This document shows, piece after piece, positions 35,048 through 46,058 of a DNA stretch of 64,000 bases (position 1 is its first letter; every line of letters begins with the position of its first letter). The notes beneath the pieces are model-generated. The model had not been told where the DNA came from. It did no database searches and was given only the letters and a program-made list of their open reading frames with translations. This DNA is from Cercospora beticola (Eukaryota > Ascomycota > Dothideomycetes > Mycosphaerellales > Mycosphaerellaceae). Location: contig NC_088938.1 in assembly GCF_033473495.1 (NCBI RefSeq), forward strand, positions 1,178,001 to 1,242,000. Direction: 5' to 3'. The translations under genes and the position numbers were made by a program.

Positions 35048-35663
35048 ATGGCCGAGAACGTGCCACCGAACTCGGCGCAGTCCGCGACCGCTGCAGCAGA
35101 CCAACCTGGCCGACCATATTACGAGTCACTTCGCTCAACGCTTCGCCAGACACTCGACAAGAAACGAAAAATGGACGAGCAGCTTGCGGCGCTCGAGGAG
35201 AATATCTACAAGACCGAAGGCGCATATCTTGAAGAGACGGCCAATTCAGGCAACATAGTACGTGGCTTCGATGGCTGGGTCAAGGGTGTTCAAATCGGCA
35301 CTCGCAGCGCTGTGGATGGGTCGAGACGTGGCGGAAGAGTGAGAGAGGAAGACCGTGTGTTTAGTCGGAGTAGTGTCAGTTGGATGCGCGTGAGTTCATA
35401 CAAGGCGCCTGAAGGAGTCAGGTTTGGCATACTGATGCGGAAAGCAGCTCCAGGAAGGACCGGACAGTGGTACTCCGTCTCATGCGCCGACGCCAACAGG
35501 ACAATTTCCGCCTCAGCTTTCAGCTCGAGATAGCAATGCGAGTACCCCTGCTGCGGGCTCTGGTAAAGCCCAAGGCAACAAGAAGAAGAGACCGACAGAT
35601 AAGGATGATGAGGATGATCTGAAGCCGTCGAAACGTCACAAGATCACTTACAGTCGGGAGTAG
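35048..35663 (+). CDS. EAF6: chromatin modification-related protein EAF6
   Basis: Small subunit of the NuA4 histone acetyltransferase (and NuA3 in yeast). Exons 35048-35389 and 35448-35663 with a 58-bp intron; 185 residues. After a disordered start, residues 24-70 form the diagnostic coiled coil (LRSTLRQTLDKKRKMDEQLA, then LEENIYKTEGAYLEET), followed by GNIVRGFDGWVKG and the DRVFSRSSVSWM motif. Splicing replaces a non-homologous read-through with LQEGPDSGTPSHAPTPTG and a basic tail (KRHKITYSRE), typical of filamentous fungal EAF6. Upstream in-frame codons are leader sequence; MAENVPPNSA is the likely start. Confidence 0.93.
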
Positions 35664-36932
35664 CCTGGCTCTATGAACGAGCTGTGAGTTGGAGCGTTCT
35701 TAGCGAGGCGTTTGGAGTACATCACAGATACCCGGCATTATCAAGACACTTTTTTTGCTTCGATATCAGCGAGCACTGCAGAGGACTCAGACCGTTGTCC
35801 GAGAATCATGCGATCGGCGCAGGGTATATTCTCAGCACCTATGCAACCTACTTGATGCAGCTGCAGGTGAAAGTCCCAGAGCTCTAGGACCTGCGAAGAT
35901 TACAACATTTCAACAATCCTGCCTTGTAGCGCATTACACTGTACAAAAAAGAAGCTGGCCCGACAAAAATGGAAACTTGCTGGTCGTGCAAGCTAGTACA
36001 GACGACTAGAGGCAGCCCAGGCAAGGCGATGGTCGGTGGCCGGCGACGTCGTGAAGTTTGGCCATCCATTGTCTTGCTGCAGATGCGATCACATTCGCTG
36101 CGCCAAAGCATACTAGCCGGCGGACACGCCAAGCCAGCATCAGGCCACAGCCTTGATCTCAAGATGAACCCGAAGCTTGCGACTGCGAGTCAGGCCTCAT
36201 GAGGCGATATAAGCCCTTTGAGATTGTCGACCTCGCTACACGGCTACATGAGCGCTGCGACCTCCGAACACGTCGCAAGCATAATTTTGACTATGCCGCC
36301 GAGCTGAGCGGCTACCACCTCAAAAGGGCACATGCGAATGCGACACAGAATCTTCGGTACGTCGAGAAGCGTTCGCGTAGGTGCGTCCCACTATTGACGG
36401 CTGAGGAGCTGCAGGTGAAAAGCTCCAACAAGCCTTGCGCTAATCTTGATGAAGAAGGACCTTCTGAGCTTCTACAAACGTAGCGGTAGCTTGTCTCTTG
36501 CAAGCATACGATCACCGCTGCGCGTGGCTATCTTGCATATGCACATCACTGAACGACAGGTCTTGTATGGCGTCGCTTGTTTCTTATCCACTGCTATGTG
36601 CCTTCACAGCCGAACTCCTGCTGTAACAGGCATGGTTTTGCGCCACGATAAGTCCGAATCTCGACACCAACGGAACATCGACGCAATCATTGGATGTCTC
36701 ATTTGGTAAATGGCACGCGACCTGCTGCCACCATCTGCCGACAACGAGACTGCGGCATGGTATTCTTTACAAGCGTGGCTCGTAGTGGTCGCCAAAGCTG
36801 CAGCAGAGTCTAACGGCGAACTCACATTTTAGGAAGGAGAAGATATAAGCATACAAACGATGGAAGACATATATCCTGCAACGGGCTGTCGAATGCCTTC
36901 GTTCATCTGGTCGCATTTGGTCGCAGAGCAAC
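35664..36932. other. intergenic
   Basis: About 1.27 kb. A 94-codon frame (36199-36483) has mildly protein-like composition but no homology I recognise and no splice context. Nothing else seen. Confidence 0.45.
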
Positions 36933-39087
36933 ATGCGATATCTTTCTCTGATCGGGGCCTTCGTGGCATCGTGTTCCTCATCTCCATTGGCAACCCCACA
37001 TGTACTCCACGAAAGCAGAGATATATTACCGCATGGCTGGGTGAAGAGAGATCGGATCCATGGAGCTACGGTTATACCCATGCGAATTGCCCTGTCACAA
37101 AGTAATCTGGACAAGGGAGAGGAGTGGTTGATGGAAGTCTCGCATCCAACCTCTGAGAAATATGGCAAGCATTGGTCGCCGGAAGATGTTGCAGCTGCAT
37201 TCGCTCCCAGGTAACAATACTGAGCATTCTGTCCGGAGGCGCAGAACTGAGACTATCGATAGTGACTCCGCAGTTCAGGCTGTCAAAGATTGGCTGTCAA
37301 CATCAGGCATTGCTGGTGAACGCATCAAACAATCTCAAAGTCTTGGCTGGCTACATTTCAATGCTACTATCGATGAAGCCGAAAACTTGTTGAAGACAAA
37401 GTATCACATTTATGAGCATGGAGAGACTGGTCAACCGCACGTGGCTTGTGAAGACTACAGCATTCCGGCCAACTTGAAGGACAAGATCGACTTCGTCACG
37501 CCAACTCTGCACTTCGACCTCAAGCTGAAGCCGAGAAACGAGAATGCCGAGAGACGCGATATGCAAGAACATGTCAAACCGGGAAACCCAAATGGTGGCA
37601 ATATCCCGAAGTTTCAGCCTATCGCCAAGAGCAGTATCATCAAGGAGTTGACCGATTGTGACAAGCAAATCACACCAAATTGTCTGCGTGCGCTCTACAA
37701 GTTCCCTCCCGGTCTGACAGCCAATCCCAAAAACAGCTATGGTATCGTCGAGTACACTCCGCAAGCCTACGTCCCTAGTGACCTAGACCTGTTCTTCAAG
37801 AATTTCAGTACCAGAGAAGTCGGAGACCGCCCCATTCTTCAATCGATCGATGGAGGAGTTGTGCAACAAGAGCAAACCGGATTCAGTTTCAACGGCGAGA
37901 GTAATTTGGACTTGGAGTATGGCATGGCTCTTGTCTATCCACAGAAGGTCACTCTGTACCAAGTCGGAGATGAGATCGAAGGTGCTTCTTTCAACGATTT
38001 CTTGGACGCGCTTGATGCTTCGTATTGTACTTACGAAGGTGGTGATGGTAAGAGCACAGATTTGCATGATTGTATCTGGGGTCGAGGCTGACAGTGCTTC
38101 CAGATCCGTCTCAAGATGCTGCATACCCAGATCCCGCAGCCGGAGGCTACAAAGGACCGAAGGCATGCGGAGGCTTTACTGCAACGAAGGTCATCTCGAC
38201 GTCCTATGCCTACAACGAAGCTGACTTGACGCCTTTCTACGAGCAACGACAATGCAACGAGTAAGCAGAGCGTACCTTTCTCATGGCGGAGTGAGCCCAG
38301 TTGTCCTAACCCTCCACTGCAGATACATGAAGTTGGGTCTGATGGGCACATCCGTCCTCTATTCGAGCGGCGACTATGGCGTCTCCGGCAACCAAGGCCA
38401 ATGCATTGGTCCAACAGGAGAATACCAAGACCAGTCTCTCGGAGGTCGCTTCAACCCTTCCTTCCCAGGAACTTGTCCCTACGTTACCGCTGTTGGCGCC
38501 ACACAAGTCAAACCCGGCGTCAATATCCTGACAACACCTACCCAACCCGAACAAGCCTGCGAAACCGTCATCTACTCCGGCGGCGGCTTCTCCAACGTCT
38601 TCCCTCTGCCATCTTACCAGTCCTCAGCAGTCAAATCCTACTTCGCGAACCACCTGCCGCCATACACCGCTGCGCAATACAACAACAGCCAGGCCACGCG
38701 AGGTTTCCCAGACATCTCCGCGAACGGAGCGAATTACGTCGTCGCAGTCGATGGTAGCTGGAGTTTAGTTTTCGGAACATCTGCTTCTTCGCCAACACTC
38801 GGATCGATCCTCACGTTGATCAATGAAGCGAGATATGCGATTGGCAAAGGGTCGATTGGTTTCATCAATCCTGTTGCATATGCTCATCCATCTATGTTCC
38901 GCGATGTCACTACTGGCGGGAATAAGGGGTGTAACACGCCTGGATTTTCTGCTGTGAGCGGATGGGATCCTGTGAGTAGAAGCGCCACAAAAGTAATGGT
39001 TCGAACAGCTGCTAATCAAACTTTCAGGTGACTGGTCTGGGGACGCCGAACTTTGCATTGATGCTGGCAACCTTCTTAGCATTGTAG
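36933..39087 (+). CDS. tripeptidyl-peptidase, sedolisin family (S53)
   Basis: Secreted acid serine-carboxyl protease releasing tripeptides. Five exons: 36933-37210, 37263-38047, 38104-38260, 38323-38971 and 39028-39087; introns 52-62 bp; 642 residues, the usual size. Signal peptide MRYLSLIGAFVASCSSSPLA, then the pro-kumamolisin region (HPTSEKYGKHWSPEDVAAAF). Catalytic Glu/Asp lie in GESNLDLEYGM (about 305/309), the oxyanion Asp in YSSGDYGVSG, and the catalytic Ser in FGTSASSP (about 560). The calcium site is FRDVTTGGNKGC...GWDPVTGLGTPN, the last part created by splicing. The first intron acceptor (ATCGATAG) was chosen because it alone keeps phase and gives AFAPSDSAVQAVKDWL. All catalytic residues are intact. 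Confidence 0.94.
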
Positions 39088-39354
39088 ATGTTTGGATATC
39101 TGGGCTTGAGTTTGTGTGGAGGATGGGTCACTCCCGGGATTAACGGGTATAGTTGATGATCAGCGGTCTTTGAGCCCAGAGTAGCGACTAGGAAACAATC
39201 AAATTCTCTGAAAGTGCAAAATCAGTCACAATGTAGAAACGTTATCGAAAGTCAGGTGAGGTTTGCGCTTGCTGCATTCCGAAAGTCTCGTCTAGGTTGT
39301 AAGGACTGCCATCAAGGCACACCAGGTAGAGGTTCCGGACGTATGCGCCTGCGC

Positions 39355-40179
39355 TCATGGCCATCTGGAGGCCGAGGGACGGATAATATCTTCTTCCTCA
39401 ATACGTCCGTCTCCCTCGTGCAACACCATCGCCTCTCTGTGTCGTCTCCTCCTGTCCTCCGCTTCGTTCCCCTGTAGCCCGCCAGACGCAAAAGAAGGTC
39501 GAATCGGTGCAGGAATTCTGTCCCAGCCAGCGAACCTTGCGTGATTGGCTCGAGCTTGCAAGTCATCCATCTCTCTTTCCGTCCTGGCACTTTCCTCACT
39601 TAGCTCCTCCAACCGGGCCACGACGTCCATGGCTCTCTCGTCGTCAAGTGAGTTCTGTTGTCTGTTCCTAGCTCTCGCCATTGCGTTCCAGTCATCGACA
39701 TCCATGAGCTGCAGCTCGCCATTCTCGTCTCTGTAGGCAACGTCATCTGCATATTCCATTGGCATGTCTAGGTCATCTAGACCGCCGCGTGGAAGAGAAT
39801 CTCGAAGCTCCAGGTCGAAGTCGTACAGATACTGCACAGCCTGTTTCGCCCTACGACTCGTCTCTGGGTTCTTGGAGTCGATATCGCGTCGAAGGATGTC
39901 TATAGCGTTGGGCTGAGCTGCAAAGCGTCTGATGACCAGCGAGTGCGCCGCAGCCGCAATCGACGGGTTCGGCGACTGACATAGAGTCTTCAGCGTCTTC
40001 ACTTCGATGCTCTCTTCCGGGTGAGCGCCGTGGTCGGCATCGTTGGCTGGGAATTGTGCAGGATCGAGTTCGGTCAGGCGAACGATGTCCGTCACGGCGT
40101 GCTTGACGTATTTGGCGGCGAAGTAGAAGAAGACGCCGGCGCCCAGCCACAGCCAGCGGTCGTCGATGCGCGTGGCCAT
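39355..40179 (-). CDS. conserved-looking fungal protein with N-terminal membrane segment
   Basis: Unnamed family. Single exon, 274 residues from the ATG at 40179. Residues 8-25 (WLWLGAGVFFYFAAKYVKHA) form one membrane anchor. The rest is soluble: an alpha-helical part with LCQSPNPSIAAAAHSLVIRR and DIDSKNPETSRRAKQAVQYL, resembling armadillo-like helical pairs, then an acidic part and a charged helix (VARLEELSEESARTEREMDD). The frame stays open 46 codons upstream, but MATRIDDRWLWLG is the natural start. It shares a 212-bp divergent promoter with NOP14. An organelle outer-membrane-anchored scaffold is possible but unproven. Confidence 0.82.
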   Translation of the reverse strand: MATRIDDRWLWLGAGVFFYFAAKYVKHAVTDIVRLTELDPAQFPANDADHGAHPEESIEVKTLKTLCQSPNPSIAAAAHSLVIRRFAAQPNAIDILRRDIDSKNPETSRRAKQAVQYLYDFDLELRDSLPRGGLDDLDMPMEYADDVAYRDENGELQLMDVDDWNAMARARNRQQNSLDDERAMDVVARLEELSEESARTEREMDDLQARANHARFAGWDRIPAPIRPSFASGGLQGNEAEDRRRRHREAMVLHEGDGRIEEEDIIRPSASRWP

Positions 40180-40391
40180 GACATTTTGTCCGTCTGTGGG
40201 AAGTGAACACAAGCGACGTGGGCGATGCGCTGTTCGGATGAAGTGCACAGGAGCGGACGAGCAAGCTGTGTTCAGCCACAAGGGCGATTCGGGCCGACCG
40301 AGCTTCCGACGCCACAATTATAGATTGTGGCAGCCAAAAAAGTTCACCTCTTCGAGACGCGGTCGACATTCTCTCGCTACATCATTTAATC

Positions 40392-43019
40392 ATGCCGGCG
40401 TCACAATTGAAGAGACTAAAGCAGAGTCTCCGTGATTCAGGCGTCACAGGACCGCAGAAGTCGAAAAAGCAAAAGAAGCAAATCGCCTCATCGAAAGACC
40501 AGACTCGCCGTAACGATCGTGCCGCTGCTCTTCAGAATATTAGAGATTCATTCAACCCGTTCGAGCTCAAGGCGACCAATTCTCGCCCCGCCAAATTCGA
40601 ACATGCCTCAGCGAGCAACGGAGCCGGTACAGGAAAATACAAGGCGGTGCTACATCGACCTAGGGTGTCGAAGTCTGCGGGGGAGGAAATGCGCAGGGCG
40701 ACACTTTTACCAGAACTGAGGAGAAGAAACAAGGTCGGCGGGCTCGTTGATAGGCGAATAGGAGAGGGAGATGTGGACATGACGCCAGAGGAGAGGGCTG
40801 CGGCTCGGTTCGCGAGGGAGCAAGAGCGCAAGTCGAGGGGCAGAAGCATGTTCGATCTGGAGGGCAGCGATGATGAAGGGGGAGGATTTCAGCTCACACA
40901 CGGCGGGAAAGGAGTTCGTGATCTCGCAGCCGATGATTTTGACGTGAGTGTGTCAGGCGGGAGTGACGATGAGGGTAGCGAGGGAGGCTTATTCAGAAAG
41001 AAGAGACGGCGAAGTGATGTGGAAGAGGAGGGTGCGGTCGATGAAGAGGAAGGTGAGCAGGAGACGGAGGAGCCCGAACGCAAGAAGACGAAGAAGGAGG
41101 TCATGGAGGAAATCATCGCAAAATCCAAAATGCACAAGTACGAGCGACAAAAAGCAAAGGAAGATGACGAGGACCTGAGAGAAGAGCTGGACAAAGGTTT
41201 TGATGAGATTTTCAGTCTTCTCAAGGGCGCGAAGAAAGCAGCGCCTCCGCCCAAACAGCCACAACCTGCAGCTGTCACTGATAGCGGACCTGTCATCAAT
41301 GCAGATAGACAGCGATTATTGGATGGGATGGATCGCGAGAAGGCAGACCGGGAGTACGATGTCCGCATGAAGCAACTCGCAATGGATGCTAGAGCTAAGC
41401 CTTCAGATAAGACACTGACTGCAGAAGAGAAGGTGCAGAAAGAGGCACAGAGATTGAAAGAGCTCGAGGAGAAGCGACAGAAGCGTATGCGTGGCGAGGA
41501 TGTCTCCGACGACGAAAGGACGCATAAGGACACCGAAACACAGTTGGGGGGCGACGATGAGGAAATTCCAGATCAAGCTGCGGAGTTCGGCTTTACCAAC
41601 AGCCTACCCAACCAAAAGCTGGAACGAGATGTGCAGCCGGACGAAGACGAATTTGAGTTTGATGACGATTTGGTCGCGAGCGACTCTGAAGCTGAATTAA
41701 GTGATGATGAATCGGAAGCAAGTGACGGCGCTGACGGCGACGCTGCTGTCGAGAATGAAGAAGATGAGTTCGTGAAGGAAGTACTTGGACCGGAGGTGTC
41801 AACTGGTGCCAACACAAGTACCCTAGGAGAACGAAGATCTGGTACTGATGCGTCTGGCCTGTCTTACACATATCCCTGTCCTCGATCACACGCCGAGCTA
41901 CTGGATGTTGTGAAAGATGTGCCGGCAGAGAAATTGACAACAGTCATACAACGAGTTCGTGCTCTGTATCATCCTTCGTTATCTGCCGCGAACAAGGAGT
42001 CGATGGCAGATTTCTCTGCTGCACTGGTAGAGCACTTGGGCTGGATGGCGGACAATGCGCAACCATTGCCCGTGATCGAGCAGGTCATGAGACATCTCCA
42101 TTCGCTTTCGCGAACATATCCGACAGAAATCGGGGAGGCATTCCGGAGAGGACTGGCCGCATTTCAGCAGCGCGGACAGCCTACGCCTGGAGACTTGGCA
42201 CAGCTTACCGCAATCAGCTCAATATACCCTACCTCTGACCACTGGCATCAGATTGTCACTCCTGCGATCACATTGATGGCTCGTTGGCTGTCCTTGAATG
42301 TGCCAACAGCATCTAAACCGGCGACTGCGCAAACTCTTAAAACGGGTGCATTCTTGGTAGCGATTTGTGCGAAGTACCAGTTGCTTAGTAAACGCTATAT
42401 TCCGGAAGCTGTACGGTTCACCATACGCGTGTTGGATGCTGGTACGGGCAAGCAGAGTGCACCGAAGGAGCTGCTCAGGCCGCATGTCCAGAATCTCGCA
42501 GCGATGGCTGATCTCTGGAAGGACAAATCGGCATTCATTGAGATCTTTTCGCCGGCCTTGCCAATTCTGAAACGCATGGGGCAGAATCCACAGTTCAAAG
42601 ACCTCAACGCAAAAACGCCACATCGAAATATATCGATTCTCATACAGCAGTCGCGGACCGCGCGGCGACCACTCGAACTTCATCATCACCGCCCACAGCC
42701 GATTCGAACATCGATACCCAAGTTTGAGGAGAACTTCAATCCCGACAAGCACTATGATCCGGACAGGGAACGCTCGGAAGCCAACAAGCTGCAGAAAGAG
42801 TACAAGCGTGAGCGCAAAGGTGCACTTCGTGAGCTTCGCAAGGATGCGAACTTCGTGGCGAGAGAGCAGCTCAAGGATAAGAGGGAACGCGACGCCGAGT
42901 ATGAGAAGAAATACAGGAGACTCATCGCCGAAGTCCAGAATGAGGAGGGTGCGGCGAGTAAGGATTATGAGCGGGCCAAGGCGAAGAGGACGGCGGAGAA
43001 GAAGCGGAATAAGAAGTAG
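40392..43019 (+). CDS. NOP14: nucleolar protein 14, small-subunit processome component
   Basis: Needed for 18S rRNA maturation and 40S assembly; works with Emg1 and Noc4. Single exon, 875 residues, near the family norm. The start MPASQLKRLKQSLRDSGVTG and the NPFELKATNSRPAKFEHAS motif (about 53-70) are classic. The middle is very acidic with Lys/Glu runs (about 170-260 and 400-470), then a helical domain (YPCPRSHAELLDVVKDVPAE onward). The C-terminus is basic with FEENFNPDKHYDPDRERSEA and a terminal Arg/Lys-rich helix ending KKRNKK, a nucleolar signal. Divergent from the membrane-anchored protein gene. Confidence 0.96.
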   Translation: MPASQLKRLKQSLRDSGVTGPQKSKKQKKQIASSKDQTRRNDRAAALQNIRDSFNPFELKATNSRPAKFEHASASNGAGTGKYKAVLHRPRVSKSAGEEMRRATLLPELRRRNKVGGLVDRRIGEGDVDMTPEERAAARFAREQERKSRGRSMFDLEGSDDEGGGFQLTHGGKGVRDLAADDFDVSVSGGSDDEGSEGGLFRKKRRRSDVEEEGAVDEEEGEQETEEPERKKTKKEVMEEIIAKSKMHKYERQKAKEDDEDLREELDKGFDEIFSLLKGAKKAAPPPKQPQPAAVTDSGPVINADRQRLLDGMDREKADREYDVRMKQLAMDARAKPSDKTLTAEEKVQKEAQRLKELEEKRQKRMRGEDVSDDERTHKDTETQLGGDDEEIPDQAAEFGFTNSLPNQKLERDVQPDEDEFEFDDDLVASDSEAELSDDESEASDGADGDAAVENEEDEFVKEVLGPEVSTGANTSTLGERRSGTDASGLSYTYPCPRSHAELLDVVKDVPAEKLTTVIQRVRALYHPSLSAANKESMADFSAALVEHLGWMADNAQPLPVIEQVMRHLHSLSRTYPTEIGEAFRRGLAAFQQRGQPTPGDLAQLTAISSIYPTSDHWHQIVTPAITLMARWLSLNVPTASKPATAQTLKTGAFLVAICAKYQLLSKRYIPEAVRFTIRVLDAGTGKQSAPKELLRPHVQNLAAMADLWKDKSAFIEIFSPALPILKRMGQNPQFKDLNAKTPHRNISILIQQSRTARRPLELHHHRPQPIRTSIPKFEENFNPDKHYDPDRERSEANKLQKEYKRERKGALRELRKDANFVAREQLKDKRERDAEYEKKYRRLIAEVQNEEGAASKDYERAKAKRTAEKKRNKK

Positions 43020-43525
43020 TGACACAGAATTTTGTATAGTACAAATGTATGCGAGGCATGGCTTCTTCTGCCCGGTCATACTTCAGTACCGTCACGTGCA
43101 AAAGATCTCTTCGCTGTCGAGAGCTGCTTTGGGGTTCGACGAGGCTCGTATGTGTACTTTGCTGACCAAGACTGACAGCGATGGCCTCGCCGGAGTCGTC
43201 TGAACTGAACTCCACCTGTACAGTATGTGTAACCTGAGGCTGTCGCACTAGTCCTGTTCCTGTTCCTGCATGCCAGGATGTGAGCTTCTCCAGTGGCTGG
43301 GAGCTCTCTCGAGATCGTCGAGCTCGAATGCGCGTCTCCTCCACCACGATCCTCAATACCGACACACAAAGCCCTCTCGACCGGTCACGACCGTCACAGC
43401 CGAGTCGCATACATTACGCGACCGTTCCGACGCGCTCCTTCTAAATCAGCAGACGCGATAGTGACAACAGCGCACGCGTGCGCACTGCAGCTACGAGAAC
43501 AGACGGAATAAAGTCATTCGCAGCA
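43020..43525. other. intergenic
   Basis: 506 bp between NOP14 and the BTB gene, containing the NOP14 3' end and the BTB promoter. No other feature. Confidence 0.5.
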
Positions 43526-44457
43526 ATGGCTGATACTGAGGGAGAAGTCATCATCGAGGATGAGACCGCGGTCGATGAGGAGATGGGTGAGAATGTGGAG
43601 ACCGTAGTGGACGAATCTGCACCGGCTGGTCTCGAAGACATTGAGCCGACGCTCCCAAATCGCACCACTTTCCTAGAGTGAGTATGCTGGCAGCCGGCGT
43701 TGCAAGATTGGCATACTAACATATCAACCGCGTAGCTACTTGCGATCCCCGATAGTCGAGCTGGTCGTTGGATCCGCTGAGAACACTAGCACGCTCTACG
43801 CACATCAAGGAGTCCTCATCAGCTCTCCCTTCTTCCAGGAAGCTTGCGCGCAATTCTCTGAAAATGCTGGCCGCCGACGCATTGAGCTTCTGCAAGATGA
43901 CGAAGCCGCGACGGCTTCCGTGCTGGAGTATCTGTACAAGAGCGACTACTTCCCAGCACTGCAAGGACAAACCAACCTTGAATACGACTCCACAGTGCCA
44001 TCCCCAGATCACGATGGTGTTGGCCTTCTGCGTCATGCCAGAGTCTACACACTCGCGCAGAAGTTTGGTCTACCTCAACTTGCAGCGCTCGCGCACAAGA
44101 AGATCCACCTCACGCAATCTACTGCAAAGGGCGAAATTGCTTACGCTCGGTTCGTGTACAAGGAGACCAGCCCCGACGACGAGAGCATCAGGAAGCCCGT
44201 CGCGGCATTCTGGGCTACCAGAAGCCACGTCTTACGCCACGAAGCCGAGCACGAGTTCAAGAGGATGTGTTTGGAGTTCCCGCAATTCGGTTTCGATGTG
44301 CTCAGCTTGGTGCTCGATGCACAGGAGAAGAGAAGTCAGAGACAAGAATCTGGTGGCGGACCTGCTGGCCGGAAACGACAAAGGGTATGTCTCAACTTTC
44401 GCAGCCGAGTTCAAATGACACAAGCTAACCTTCTCCTTCGCGCAGACGATTCTATAA
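43526..44457 (+). CDS. BTB/POZ domain protein
   Basis: Likely a protein-interaction module, possibly a Cullin-3 substrate adaptor. Exons 43526-43677, 43736-44384 and 44446-44457; introns 58 and 61 bp; 270 residues. An acidic N-terminus (about 50 residues) is followed by the BTB fold: SPIVELVVGSAENTSTLYAH (core strand), QGVLISSPFFQEACAQF, and YLYKSDYFPAL. A helical C-terminal part then includes HARVYTLAQKFGLPQLAALA, typical of the large fungal BTB family. The last exon is only 12 nt (Thr-Ile-Leu-stop), supported by a good GTATGT donor, a GCTAAC branch site and a GCGCAG acceptor; without splicing the protein would be about 50 residues longer with unnatural sequence. Confidence 0.87.
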
Positions 44458-44867
44458 GCATCGGGAGAATGTGTACAACTTTGTTTCTAACAGTGGACAA
44501 TATGGCTATTGTACTTTATCTTGGCATGGATGTACACCGGATACAGATGTTTCGAGATCGCAATGATCCAGCTCATTCGCAGGCAGAAGTTGTACCACTG
44601 ACGTGTACAGGTCGCTAGTCCATCCGCGCGTCTGTCTTATTAGATCTTCCAAGCTCACGGACCTGGGTGTCGGCTGAAACGATGACAACACAACATCTCC
44701 AGGTCCCAGCCCTCCCCTGTCTAAGCTCAACCCTGACGAAGGCAGACAAGAAAGTCTGATCATCCTGTGTACCAATATAACACCTGCCCGCTTCTGCGAT
44801 CAGAGCAATTCAGTAATCCACCGCCCGTCTCTTCCGGTCATCCAGCTTCTTACTATTTATTTCGAGC
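44458..44867. other. intergenic
   Basis: 410 bp; 3' region of the BTB gene and promoter of the methyltransferase gene. Nothing else seen. Confidence 0.5.
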
Positions 44868-45902
44868 ATGTTTACAGCACCACTTCGCTTCTTCCGTCCT
44901 TCTGTAGAGTATAATCTCACGATCCGTATCGAAGCTCTTCCTCTCGACAAAAACACCATCGATAGCACCGATCTCAAGAGTGCACACTTCGATCCTGATC
45001 CTATCGAATTGGGAGATAATACTATTTTACATAGTTACTTGGACCCGCTTTATCGCGAGAAGTCTCCTGTTCCGAGGTCGCCGGCTAGATCTCCTTTACA
45101 CAAGATGTCAACGCAGTATGATCAGATTGGATCGAAGCACAAGTCGTTAGAGGATAGTCCGGTTGGAGAGGTGGATTTCGAGACAACGTCCAGAGCGTTG
45201 GGCGATGTGAAAGGGCTTAGAGTCCTGGATCTGGCGTGTGGAATTGGAAGGTGGAGCCAGTGGCTTGTGAGGAACGGGGCGAAAGAGGTTGTGGGTATTG
45301 ACATCTCGGAGGCAATGATCAAGGGCGCAAAGGAGATGCAGGCTGCGCTGCCGGAGGGTTTGGCGAAGAAATTGGACTTCTGTGTAAAGGATTGTGGATT
45401 GCCGCTTACGGTTGAAGAGGGCGGGTTTGACCTGGTGTTGGGTGCTTGGTATTGTGGGTTCACTCTGCTCATGCGCACGATGAATATGTGCTAATATCGG
45501 ACAGTGTCCTATGCTGCGGACCATGCGGGGCTTGTGACTATGTTCAATAACATACTCACCAATCTTAGACCTGGCGGCCGATTCCTGGGCGTCGTACCCA
45601 ACGCGTTCACTCCAATGTTTTGCGACTACATCGTGCACGATCTGAAGATGGAAGTGAACGAGCAAGTGGGAGAGGGATTCTGGAGGTGCACGTTGTCATA
45701 CAAACCTGGAGGCCTTGCGTTCAAGACGAATGTCAGGTTGCATGATCTCTATGAGAGGGCCGCGAAGGAGGCGGGAATAGGACAGATCAGGTGGAGGCCA
45801 TACGTCCTTCCCAAAGGCGATCAGCGAGAAGAGCAAGGCTTCTGGGACGAGTTCAAGCTTCGGCCGCATCTGTGCCTGTTAGAGTGTTATAAGCCGGCTT
45901 GA
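44868..45902 (+). CDS. class I SAM-dependent methyltransferase
   Basis: Transfers a methyl group from S-adenosylmethionine; substrate unknown. Exons 44868-45453 and 45505-45902 with a 51-bp intron; 327 residues from this ATG. Rossmann motif I is VLDLACGIGRWSQWL, motif II VVGIDIS, the post-II acidic segment is FCVKDCGL, motif IV is FDLVLGAWYLSYAADHAGLV (completed by splicing), and motif VI is LRPGGRFLGVVPN. It resembles small-molecule methyltransferases of fungal toxin/ubiquinone-like families. An internal ATG at 45105 (MSTQYDQIGSKH) is where most relatives start. The 79 upstream codons look coding (acidic, then Pro/Ser/Arg-rich) and could be an extension or leader. Confidence 0.85.
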
Positions 45903-46058
45903 TCAACAGCGAACGTATGATATAGCACACGAATGATATGTGACGATGATTAGCTTATGTTACCGCCCAGAAACGCGTGTCGTGAAACCAACGCGTTCAA
46001 ATAGACCCTTGTTTCGCGTCTCCAGCGACCCGTTCTCCATTTCTCCCCACTACAAACA

